From contig NZ_KB849549.1 in assembly GCF_000368565.1 (NCBI RefSeq), forward strand, positions 416,001-480,000: 64,000 nt of DNA, written 5' to 3'. The notes below the pieces were generated by a model. The model was not told the origin of the DNA, made no database searches, and saw nothing but the letters and a program-made list of their open reading frames with translations. The position numbers and the translations under genes were made by a program. The stretch is from Acinetobacter gerneri DSM 14967 = CIP 107464 = MTCC 9824 (GTDB taxonomy: Bacteria > Pseudomonadota > Gammaproteobacteria > Pseudomonadales > Moraxellaceae). Below, one piece after another: positions 18,493 through 26,061 of the stretch. Position 1 is the first letter of the stretch. Every line of letters begins with the position of its first letter.

Positions 18493-18498
18493 CAAGTA

Positions 18499-19227
18499 TC
18501 AAAGCTGATGCAACACAGCATAAGCACCAAAAATAACTAAGCCACAGAAAAATACTTTACGAAATTTTTGTTCAGGAATGCGATAACGAATTTTTGTACC
18601 TGCCCACATACCGATCAACGAAGGAATCAATGCAATAAACGATAATTTCCAATCAAGCGGAATATTTTCCACAGGATTTTGATGTAAAAACACAGCCAAA
18701 CAAATCGTAGAAACCGTAAATGCCAAGCCTAACGACTGGACGAGATCATCTCGTTTTTGCCCTAAGCCTTGCAAATAAGGCACAACTGGAATCACCACAA
18801 CCCCTGTTGCAACGGTCAACGCACCGCCGAGGTAACCCACGACAGGTCCTAACCATTTTTCATGCGGTGCCAAATTTGGCATGCTTTTGGCAAATAAACC
18901 ATACAGTCCGTACAACGCCAACATCGCACCTAAAAGTGCTTCACTGTGAAATTGGCTATGACCCAAAGTCGGAAAAACACTCCAGATCGAACCGACAATG
19001 ATCCCTGCTAGCATCGGCCAAAAACGGCGGATCAAACGCAGTACATTACCTTCTGCAAATAACTGCCAAAAATTGGTGACCATCGATGGGATAATCAACA
19101 ATGTTGCTGCCTGAAAAGGACTGATTACCAAGGTCAATAAGCCCATAGATACAGCAGGTAATCCAAGTCCGATGGTGCCTTTAATCATGCCTGCTATGGC
19201 AAACACCACAATAACGATCCACACCAT
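18499..19227 (-). CDS. TauE/SafE family sulfite/anion exporter-like permease
   Basis: A 242-residue membrane protein with about eight hydrophobic segments. Both halves carry the family repeat: GMIKGTIGLGLPAVSMGLLT near the N-terminus and GYLGGALTVATGVVVIPVVPYL in the middle, including the conserved Gly-rich turns. TauE/SafE proteins (COG0730) are thought to move sulfur-containing anions such as sulfite or sulfoacetate; the substrate here is unknown. It converges with the hydrolase gene set and stands alone. Confidence 0.87.
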   Translation of the reverse strand: MVWIVIVVFAIAGMIKGTIGLGLPAVSMGLLTLVISPFQAATLLIIPSMVTNFWQLFAEGNVLRLIRRFWPMLAGIIVGSIWSVFPTLGHSQFHSEALLGAMLALYGLYGLFAKSMPNLAPHEKWLGPVVGYLGGALTVATGVVVIPVVPYLQGLGQKRDDLVQSLGLAFTVSTICLAVFLHQNPVENIPLDWKLSFIALIPSLIGMWAGTKIRYRIPEQKFRKVFFCGLVIFGAYAVLHQL

Positions 19228-19481
19228 AACTTGATACCCAAAACTAAATTAGTCTCATGCTATAAAAATTTATAAAATTAAAAAATCAGTGTTTTTTGAA
19301 GTAAGCCTCAACTTTTCATTGAGGGTCTAATCAAAAAAGAATATTGTTTTAATTCATTAGGATAGTAGGACAAAAAACGATCAATAATTTCATTATATTT
19401 CAACCAATTGAATCACAAATATTGGTGATATAAGCCTGCTTTTTTTGATGCTAAATTCGCTCTTTTTAATGGAACTAAAAA

Positions 19482-20045
19482 ATGTTCAAATCCATTTTGA
19501 CAATGTCTAGCATCTTCTATGCACTAAGCGCAGCAACCCTCTCCTTTGCCACACCAGTCATCGTCAAAGATGATCAAATTTCCGATCTAATAAAAAAAGT
19601 TGAATACCGCAGTCAGCAAGACGAAAAACAAATCACCAAAATAGAAAATCAAATGTTGGATCGTGCGAGTTGGAATATCAAATGTAAATATAAAGTGTTT
19701 GACGATACCAAAGTGTGTCTTATGCAAAAAGGCGACCTCAGCGTTCTACATCTAAATAACCAATTCATCGTCAATATCGGAGAAAAAGTCCTTAAAAACT
19801 CAATGGTTTCAGTGAAAATTGATAACCATAAAATTTTCCAAGATCGTGAGGGTTTATTTCGCAATGCAAATACCATGATTGAGCAATTTAAACGTGGAAA
19901 TTTTGTTTTTGCGCGCTATGTGACGAGCTCAAAAAATCAAGAAATTGAACGGAAAATTTCACTTGCTGGGTTTACCGAAGCATTTAATGATATGGAAAGT
20001 CAATTTTTGAGCTTAAATAATGAAAACAAAATGAAAAACCTTTAA
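19482..20045 (+). CDS. Exported protein of unknown function
   Basis: A 187-residue protein with an N-terminal signal peptide ending near SAATLSFATP (about residue 23). The mature part is charged and has two Cys close together (CKYKVF..KVCLM, about residues 62 and 73), likely a disulfide, then alternating beta-type sequence. No family is recognised. It does not overlap neighbours and stands alone on the plus strand. Confidence 0.65.
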   Translation: MFKSILTMSSIFYALSAATLSFATPVIVKDDQISDLIKKVEYRSQQDEKQITKIENQMLDRASWNIKCKYKVFDDTKVCLMQKGDLSVLHLNNQFIVNIGEKVLKNSMVSVKIDNHKIFQDREGLFRNANTMIEQFKRGNFVFARYVTSSKNQEIERKISLAGFTEAFNDMESQFLSLNNENKMKNL

Positions 20046-20338
20046 ACCAATCCCTTCTCCCGATGATTGAGGCTGATACGGTATTACTGCTTAAAATAAA
20101 GATGAAATATCAATTTCTAGTCGATTGAAGAAGATCTATACATCAGTGATTTTCTGATTTCATCATAAAATCTGAAATCATCTTAACCAAGACCTTGAGC
20201 AAGAACAAAGCACTGCTTTGTTCAAAGCCCATGAAGACCCGTCAAGAAAATGAATAAATGTTATATTTAAACTATTATTTTTAAAAAATTTAAATACAAT
20301 AACCAATACTTTACTTACAACAATATGAGACAAATCAA
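20046..20338. other. Intergenic region with two inverted repeats
   Basis: Between two small exported-protein genes. GAACAAAGC at 20203-20211 is inverted perfectly as GCTTTGTTC at 20215-20223 with a three-base loop, and TGATTTC/GAAATCA form a second, looser pair about 50 bases earlier. No T-run follows either, so these are not standard terminators. No gene is seen. Confidence 0.4.
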
Positions 20339-20992
20339 GTGAATAATATTTCAAAACATCTGAGCCTATCCATCCTCATACTCAGCTTATTTGCCTGTTC
20401 TAAAGAAAATGCTCCACAAAACACAAATGAAGCAAAATCACAAAAGCAATCTGCACAACCCGTAGAACAGCCTGCTATAGCGCCTGAAGATGATCCTAAA
20501 TTGACTGGAACACCCGTGCTTGGTTTTAAATTGCGTGATTCAACTTATGACTCTGTCAAAAAACGCCTGCAAAATTATCAAGTAAGTGATGACAAATCTT
20601 ACGCAGGTGGTCCAATTTTAGAAAATGATGGCTCAGGTTTTGATATTGATGGTCTACAAGCCACTCAGTTTGGTTTTGATCAAAATAATAAATTGGTTTA
20701 TGTCTGGATGTCCGTCAAAGAAGCCGATCACATGGGCAAGGCGACTTATAAAAAACTCGTGTCTTATATTAAACAACGTGATTATAAAGTCGTGCGTTCT
20801 GTTGAGCCTTTTGTAGGCAACCGATCAACCGAATTTAGCACGCCAAATCATGAGATTATTAATGTGAATTCACCACATATGGACTTCAATATCTATGTCG
20901 AATATCTCACTCAAGAATTTGCTCAAGAACGTAATAAGATTCAACAACAAAGCAAAGAAGAGAAAGTAAATAAAGAATCGAACAATTTCTAA
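20339..20992 (+). CDS. Putative lipoprotein of unknown function
   Basis: A 217-residue protein with a lipoprotein signal: hydrophobic LSLSILILSLFAC gives a lipobox LFAC near residue 20, followed by a Lys/Gln/Pro-rich linker (about 21-55). The globular part begins with TPVLGFKLRDSTYDSVKKRL, a pattern like that of small SmpA/BamE-type or host-interaction folds, but I cannot assign it. The start is GTG at 20339; an ATG 14 bases upstream is out of frame. A terminator follows at 21013. Confidence 0.65.
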   Translation: MNNISKHLSLSILILSLFACSKENAPQNTNEAKSQKQSAQPVEQPAIAPEDDPKLTGTPVLGFKLRDSTYDSVKKRLQNYQVSDDKSYAGGPILENDGSGFDIDGLQATQFGFDQNNKLVYVWMSVKEADHMGKATYKKLVSYIKQRDYKVVRSVEPFVGNRSTEFSTPNHEIINVNSPHMDFNIYVEYLTQEFAQERNKIQQQSKEEKVNKESNNF

Positions 20993-21012
20993 TTTTAAGA
21001 TCGTTTATTTTC

Positions 21013-21052
21013 AAAAAAGGATGCAGAAAATAATCTTGCATCCCTTTTTTTT
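21013..21052. terminator. Bidirectional rho-independent terminator
   Basis: GGATGCA and TGCATCC pair around an 11-base loop, with A6 on the left and, after one C, T8 on the right. It separates the convergent lipoprotein and MFS transporter genes. Confidence 0.85.
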
Positions 21053-21082
21053 AGATGTATCAATCAAATGGATAACATTTTA

Positions 21083-22294
21083 TTAACCATTGGTTTTGGG
21101 TAAAAATGCAGTGAGTAAGCCTAAAAGTGGGATAAACGAACACAATTTAAAGACCCATTCTATGCCATGATGATCTGCAAGTACGCCCAAGGCTGCCGCA
21201 GCAATCCCGCTAATTCCAAACATCAAACCGAACATCATGCCTGCAACCATACCCACGCGACCAGGAACAGCTTCTTGTGCATAGACCACCATCGCAGCAA
21301 AAGCTGAAGATAAAATCATACCTGCCAACATCGCAAAGACGACAGTCCAAAATAAGTTTGCATAAGGCATCATGAGGGCAAAAGGCAGCATGCCGAGAAA
21401 TGAAAGCCAAATCACGGCTTTACGCCCGATGCGATCTCCGATCGGTCCACCTGCAAATGTTCCGATAGCCACAGCAGCCAAAAATGCGAATAGATATAAT
21501 TGTGCATGTTGCAAAGAAACATGAAATTTATCAATTAGATAAAATGTATAATAATTACTCAAACTGGCGATATAAGTAAATTTTGCCAAAATCAACAGTG
21601 CCATGATGCCTAAAGCACGCCATAAGGTTTTGCCATGCAATTTATATACTGTAGATGCAGAAGCAGCATTCACCATTTTTTGTGCATGGTGAATGGTCCA
21701 TTGGCTGACTTTAAACAAGATACATACGGCAGCAAAAGCAAATAACATAAACCATGCCGCAGCGATTTGACCATTGGGTACAATAATCGCCGCTGCCAAT
21801 AATGGTCCAATTGCAGAACCAGAATTGCCGCCAACTTGAAATGCTGATTGTGCCGTACCAAAACGCCCGCCCGATGCCACACGAGCAACCCTTGATGCTT
21901 CAGGATGAAAGGTCGATGAGCCTATCCCAATCAATGCTGCTGCAATCAATAACACAAAAAAGCTTGGGGCAATCGCCAATAGACCAATACCCAACAAAGT
22001 CACCACCATACCTAGAGGCAATAAATAAGGCATCGGATGTTTATCGGTATAGAGCCCAATCCAAGGTTGCAGCAAAGATGCTGTGATTTGATAGACCAGT
22101 GAGATCAGCCCCACTTGAGCAAAACTTAAAGCAAAATTGTCCTTGAGCAATGGATAAATTGCTGGAAGTGAAGCTTGAATTAAATCATTCAACAAATGTG
22201 CAACTGCCACTGCACAGATCATTGAAACCACCATGCTTTGGGCTTTATTCGGACTATTTTCAAACTTTTCTTGTGTTTCTGCGGATGATTGCAT
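21083..22294 (-). CDS. MFS transporter, fosmidomycin-resistance (Fsr)-like
   Basis: Twelve-helix major facilitator permease of about 403 residues. The first helix (VAVAHLLNDLIQASLPAIYPLL) and the SSTFHPEASRVA loop between TM4 and TM5 match the Fsr family closely; GRIGRK-type loop sequence (PIGDRIGRKAV) between TM8 and TM9 is the MFS signature. Members export fosmidomycin and other compounds; the native substrate is unknown. I prefer the ATG at 22294, with AAGG eight bases upstream, over the ATG at 22324, which has none. A divergent AraC-type regulator gene starts 86 bp from that upstream ATG. Confidence 0.9.
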   Translation of the reverse strand: MQSSAETQEKFENSPNKAQSMVVSMICAVAVAHLLNDLIQASLPAIYPLLKDNFALSFAQVGLISLVYQITASLLQPWIGLYTDKHPMPYLLPLGMVVTLLGIGLLAIAPSFFVLLIAAALIGIGSSTFHPEASRVARVASGGRFGTAQSAFQVGGNSGSAIGPLLAAAIIVPNGQIAAAWFMLFAFAAVCILFKVSQWTIHHAQKMVNAASASTVYKLHGKTLWRALGIMALLILAKFTYIASLSNYYTFYLIDKFHVSLQHAQLYLFAFLAAVAIGTFAGGPIGDRIGRKAVIWLSFLGMLPFALMMPYANLFWTVVFAMLAGMILSSAFAAMVVYAQEAVPGRVGMVAGMMFGLMFGISGIAAAALGVLADHHGIEWVFKLCSFIPLLGLLTAFLPKTNG

Positions 22295-22410
22295 CTGCTT
22301 AGCCTTTTCTTTCCTTCTGAACATGCTATTTTAAATTGTCATCTATACATCTATGTTCCAATATTCATCGCCTAAGTGACAAATTCAACATTTAAAATGA
22401 AGTCATAAAA

Positions 22411-23181
22411 ATGGTCAAAGATTTCCAAGAATCAGACAAACTTATCATCGCAATGGGTTCAAAACATGCCTACCGTAGCATCATTGAGCCACATCAACAT
22501 AGTCGTGCACAGCTTTTGTATGCATCAGAAGGTGCAATACGTGTTTATACCAAAGACAACGTCTGGATTGTTCCACCCTTATGCGCTTTGTGGATTCCTG
22601 CTTTTGTAGAGCATAGTGTGGTGTCATTGAGCGATGTGCGTTTAAGTACTGCATTGGTTGAGGAGCAAGCATCTTTAACACTGGGGACTCAATGCTTTTT
22701 GGTTCGAATTTCCAATTTATTACGTGAATTGGTGCTACGCCTCAACCAACAAGAACAGTGGCAAAAACCGCATGATCATTATCAAGAAGAAATTGAAAAA
22801 TCTTTACAGCTTTTAATTTTTAATGAAATCAAACAGGCTGCCAGCTTCCCTATCGTGATTCCTTGGCCTAAAGATCCACGTGTGGTGGCTATTTGTGAGA
22901 AACTTTTAGAATATCCAGACCATCGAAAAGATTTAAATACTTGGGCAGATCAAATCGGTACGAGCTCTCGTACCTTGATTCGACTTTTTCAAAAAGAAAC
23001 AGGTCTGGCTTATCGTGCATGGATTCAACAAATGCATATTGCTTTGGCACTGGGCAAATTATCTCGTGGGGAATCCATTGCCAAAATTTCGCAAGCACTC
23101 GGTTATCAAAGTCCCAGTGCTTTTAGTGCCATGTTTAAAAAACATTTGGGAGAAGCACCGCAAAAGTTTCGGAAGGAATAA
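22411..23181 (+). CDS. AraC family regulator with cupin sensor domain
   Basis: A 256-residue regulator. Residues about 20-95 form a cupin-like sensor (EPHQHSRAQLLYASEGAIRV, with the His cluster), and residues about 155-250 the double helix-turn-helix (WADQIGTSSRTLIRLFQKETGL, then SIAKISQALGYQSPSAFSAMFKKHLG). It is divergent from the Fsr-like MFS gene and is the likely regulator of it; this pairing is common for this family. The inducer is unknown. Confidence 0.9.
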   Translation: MVKDFQESDKLIIAMGSKHAYRSIIEPHQHSRAQLLYASEGAIRVYTKDNVWIVPPLCALWIPAFVEHSVVSLSDVRLSTALVEEQASLTLGTQCFLVRISNLLRELVLRLNQQEQWQKPHDHYQEEIEKSLQLLIFNEIKQAASFPIVIPWPKDPRVVAICEKLLEYPDHRKDLNTWADQIGTSSRTLIRLFQKETGLAYRAWIQQMHIALALGKLSRGESIAKISQALGYQSPSAFSAMFKKHLGEAPQKFRKE

Positions 23182-23231
23182 TATTATTTTGCTTAAATGT
23201 TGAAAAATTCAGTAGGCTTAGATCCAGCAGT

Positions 23232-23897
23232 TTATTGGAAATACTGTTGTGCCCAATTAAAAAACTCATCTTGAGAATGTTCATCATCCATCCCTGTTGG
23301 ATGAGGTACTATCTGTAAAGCATGATCAGGGATGTCAACTTGAAATGTTGTTTTTACCCATTGCTGAAATGCGACATTTGCTTCAACTGTAAAATCATCA
23401 TTCAGTTCATTGGGTGCGTAAGCGAAATTTTCATCCCAACAAATTTCATCATAGCCAATCGCCAATAATCTTAAAAAATCGATGGCATTATCCGCAAGTA
23501 CACAAAATAATAATGAACCTGAACCCGATCCTAAATGGACAATTTTCAATTCATTTTGATCAGAAAGCCAAAAAGCACATTTGGAACCATCTGCACCACT
23601 TCTAGCAAATACACACATTCGTTGTTGTAACTCAGCAGGATCAGCCTTACTCAGCCAAGCTTCTAAATTTCTTGATCCTTCGGCTTTAAACTGAATCAGT
23701 GTGCCACCTTTTCGCCCTGATTCACTCCAACTTTCATGTAAATCTTTTTCAGGAAATAAAAAACCAATTCGATTGTCATCTGTATCAACATAGAGTTGAT
23801 GCTGTTCTATCCATTGATAAAGAAGCTTTATTTCTTCAGGCAATAGCATACTTTTAGGAAGTAGCTTTTCAAGCTCTGCAATCAGACGATTTTTCAT
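23232..23897 (-). CDS. SMI1/KNR4 (SUKH) family protein
   Basis: A 221-residue soluble protein without signal peptide. The N-terminal LPPEEIKLLYQW-like segment (here LLPEEIKLLYQWIEQHQ) and the mid-region GSGSGSLLFCVLADNAIDFLRLLAIGYDEI resemble SUKH/SMI1-KNR4 proteins. Many SUKH proteins are immunity proteins against polymorphic toxins, others have housekeeping roles. No toxin gene lies beside it. It starts 24 bp after the chorismate mutase stop with an AGGA ribosome site, so it is the last gene of a three-gene operon. Confidence 0.75.
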   Translation of the reverse strand: MKNRLIAELEKLLPKSMLLPEEIKLLYQWIEQHQLYVDTDDNRIGFLFPEKDLHESWSESGRKGGTLIQFKAEGSRNLEAWLSKADPAELQQRMCVFARSGADGSKCAFWLSDQNELKIVHLGSGSGSLLFCVLADNAIDFLRLLAIGYDEICWDENFAYAPNELNDDFTVEANVAFQQWVKTTFQVDIPDHALQIVPHPTGMDDEHSQDEFFNWAQQYFQ

Positions 23898-23921
23898 TAT
23901 TTTCCTAAATAATAAAATATA

Positions 23922-24221
23922 TCAAGGTCTTATTTCTTTTAATTCTCTTTGTATAAAGTGCTGAATCATTTGTCGATAAATCTGTTCAATCATGTCAGGA
24001 TCACAACCGAGTTCAGTGGCTTTGGCACGAACTTTCTCAATCACGTGCGTCACGCGTTCTGGTGACTGCACTTCATGTTCACTGCGTTTAAAACGAACGG
24101 CTTGATCTACATAAAACTGGCGTATAGCAATCAATTCAATGAGGGCTTGATCAAGCGCATCAATCTGCTCACGCGCTTGATCTAGTGATTCACATTTATT
24201 CTTTTGAAATTTCGAGTTCAT
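23922..24221 (-). CDS. Chorismate mutase, AroQ class (PchB-like)
   Basis: A 99-residue all-helical protein matching the monofunctional AroQ chorismate mutase fold: helix 1 with AREQIDALDQALIELIAIRQ, then VDQAVRFKR, the loop PERVTHVIEKVRAKA and helix 3 with EQIYRQMIQHFIQRE. The active-site Arg, Lys and Glu/Gln positions are plausibly filled. Such enzymes convert chorismate to prephenate; PchB relatives split isochorismate. There is no secretion signal. Its start overlaps the end of the upstream gene by 26 bases, so the two are coupled. The reaction actually used is not settled by sequence. Confidence 0.85.
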   Translation of the reverse strand: MNSKFQKNKCESLDQAREQIDALDQALIELIAIRQFYVDQAVRFKRSEHEVQSPERVTHVIEKVRAKATELGCDPDMIEQIYRQMIQHFIQRELKEIRP

Positions 24222-25515
24222 TTAGTTCTGCATCATTTTCACTTTTATAAAGTTGTTCTAACACATTACTAAAGATACTTTCAATCATCCAAACACGATA
24301 TAAGCTATTAAATACATAGCTTTGACCATTGATTCTAAGTTCTAAGACTGGAAAATCTGGCTGATGCTTTTGATCACACAATGCATCATTTTCCTCTAAC
24401 AGCCCTGCAACATTAACTTCTTGCAGTTGCTCAATCCCGAGCTGTTGTTGCATCGCTTGGAAATGTGCTTTAAAGCTTAAATCTTTGCCCTCAGTCCAAG
24501 CGGCTTTTAAGATCTCATACATGGCATTGACGCGATCTTCTTCGGCTACGCTATAAAAAAGCTTTGCCATTTCCAGTGTGCTTTGCTCAGTTGGGCGACA
24601 AAATGGTGTAAATGCAACTTCAGCACGTTTTGATAATCGGGTTGCCAAACTCCAATCAAAGAAATCTCGCCCTTGATAACTCAGCGGAAAAACGCGCATT
24701 TGAATATTGTAATAGTTCGCAAGTTCTTCTTTGATATAAGCCAATAATAACCAGCTAATCGGATCTTCTAGCGCAATATAGAGATCAAGCTCAGGATGTA
24801 AGGCTTGGATCTCCGCAAGCTCCTCAGCATCACTCATCAAATGTTCGCGCCATTCGATATGATTGATCAAAAAGATCGGGTTGCCTGTCAAAAGTTTTTG
24901 CTGTTTTAGACGGCGTGTCAAACGTAGTAAATCATCTACAGCATGGTATTTACGACCACCAAACTCAAAATAACTCGCAAGTACAGGCGTATGATCAAAA
25001 ACGCGTTCTGGCATTTGCTGTGGCTGTTGATGTTGGCTTGCCATCACAAATAGTGTGCGCAATTTTCCATATTGTTGCTGCCACAACATATGAAAAACAT
25101 CTTCGAGTAAATAGAGGAAATTTTGTCCAGTAAGAGGTGTATTTTTTAAAATAAGTTCTGCTTGTTTTAATGCTTCTGCACTTGGTTGTTCTGGTTTTTC
25201 TTCGTCATAACTAAATCGGTGCTGCGTCGCCAAGATCTTGGCATCATTGAGGCAATAGCTATGCCATTCTGCCTTAGTCATACCATTGGGGGGTTCTGCT
25301 GCAGTATCAGAAATCACCACTTTTAAAGGTTTGATTTCATCACTTAAAATTTCATCTAACTGGGTCAACTGCTGTACAGCAAGATAGCTATAAACATCGT
25401 CTAAACGTAGATAAACACTTAACCCTTGTTCCGTGGGTAACACCTCTTGGCGAGTTGGTTTTTGATAAAACCATCTCGATCGGATTGGATCGAACCAACG
25501 GCGTAACAGTGACAT
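24196..25515 (-). CDS. Double DsbA/HCCA-isomerase-like (thioredoxin-fold) protein
   Basis: A 439-residue protein with two tandem domains of the DsbA/2-hydroxychromene-2-carboxylate isomerase (GST-kappa) type. The first starts near residue 33 (SVYLRLDDVYSYLAVQQL) and the second near residue 240 (LDLYIALEDPISWLLLAYI); both show the D-x-x-S/P-Y/W-L pattern after strand 1 rather than a CxxC motif, so this is not an oxidoreductase of the classical DsbA kind. Near each domain end, residues pair to the cis-Pro type loop (FLINH; PVLELRINGQSY). The ATG at 25515 has GAGG seven bases upstream; upstream frame to 25611 lacks a site. It is the first gene of an operon with chorismate mutase and a SUKH protein. 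Confidence 0.78.
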   Translation of the reverse strand: MSLLRRWFDPIRSRWFYQKPTRQEVLPTEQGLSVYLRLDDVYSYLAVQQLTQLDEILSDEIKPLKVVISDTAAEPPNGMTKAEWHSYCLNDAKILATQHRFSYDEEKPEQPSAEALKQAELILKNTPLTGQNFLYLLEDVFHMLWQQQYGKLRTLFVMASQHQQPQQMPERVFDHTPVLASYFEFGGRKYHAVDDLLRLTRRLKQQKLLTGNPIFLINHIEWREHLMSDAEELAEIQALHPELDLYIALEDPISWLLLAYIKEELANYYNIQMRVFPLSYQGRDFFDWSLATRLSKRAEVAFTPFCRPTEQSTLEMAKLFYSVAEEDRVNAMYEILKAAWTEGKDLSFKAHFQAMQQQLGIEQLQEVNVAGLLEENDALCDQKHQPDFPVLELRINGQSYVFNSLYRVWMIESIFSNVLEQLYKSENDAELNELEISKE

Positions 25516-25747
25516 GAGCCAGCCTCGAAATTTAAACTCTAAAAAATAGAAAAAGGATTTTAGCACCGATGTGATGCCGATGCTTAAAAAATGACTATAA
25601 GCATCCTGCAAAAGTTATAGCAATTCAAGGGAAAATGTTCAATATCTTCAATTCCGATAATCTGTGTCACTTTAAGTCAATTTTAACGATGCAAGACAGG
25701 AGAACTGTGAAGACATAGGGTTTTGGCATAAAAAAATACTTACACAA
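25516..25747. other. Intergenic region, no gene seen
   Basis: A/T-rich promoter region of the minus-strand operon that starts at 25515. No open frame of credible length, RNA gene or repeat is seen here. Confidence 0.45.
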
Positions 25748-25775
25748 AAAAGCACCCATTTTCATGGATGCTTTT
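25748..25775. terminator. Terminator-like hairpin beside the MITE
   Basis: AAAAGCACCCAT and ATGGATGCTTTT are inverted with 11 of 12 matches around a TTTC loop, ending in A-rich and T-rich sides. It may end minus-strand transcription from ilvD (read through the MITE-like element). Confidence 0.6.
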
Positions 25776-25780
25776 GAATA

Positions 25781-26045
25781 GGGTCTGTTGACATTTCACA
25801 ACTGAATTGCGTTGTTGGCTAAAATTGAGCAGGCAAGGCACGAAATGAAGAGAATGGCGAGACCATTTTCAAATTTCGTAACGAAGTCTGAGATAATTTT
25901 AGTTACAACCCTTCGGGACGAGAGTGTTTTTTGATGCTATTTCGTTGTAGCTTGATTATTTAGATGACTAAATTTCTCAATCTACGTCTCATATCATCTA
26001 AAAAAACACTCATCGTCGCAACCAATTTGAAATATCAACAGACCC
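25781..26045. mobile_element. MITE-like element, 265 bp
   Basis: The ends are inverted repeats: GGGTCTGTTGACATTTCA at 25781-25798 and its complement TGAAATATCAACAGACCC at 26028-26045 match at 17 of 18 positions. TA flanks both ends, as in a 2-bp target duplication. The interior has no open frame. A second inverted repeat lies inside (25917-25936 with about 25995-26017, sharing GAGTGTTTTTT). This is the structure of a non-autonomous element moved by a transposase in trans. The TA duplication suggests an IS630/Tc1 or IS5-group (IS427-like) source; the parent IS cannot be named from here. Confidence 0.8.
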
Positions 26046-26061
26046 TAGGATAAATACCCGA

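Noticed and set aside
23232..23897. Immunity protein of a T6SS or contact toxin
   Set aside because: No toxin gene is adjacent and the gene is tied to a metabolic-looking operon; the SUKH fold alone does not prove immunity.
25781..26045. Complete insertion sequence
   Set aside because: At 265 bp with no open frame it cannot encode a transposase; a non-autonomous element fits.
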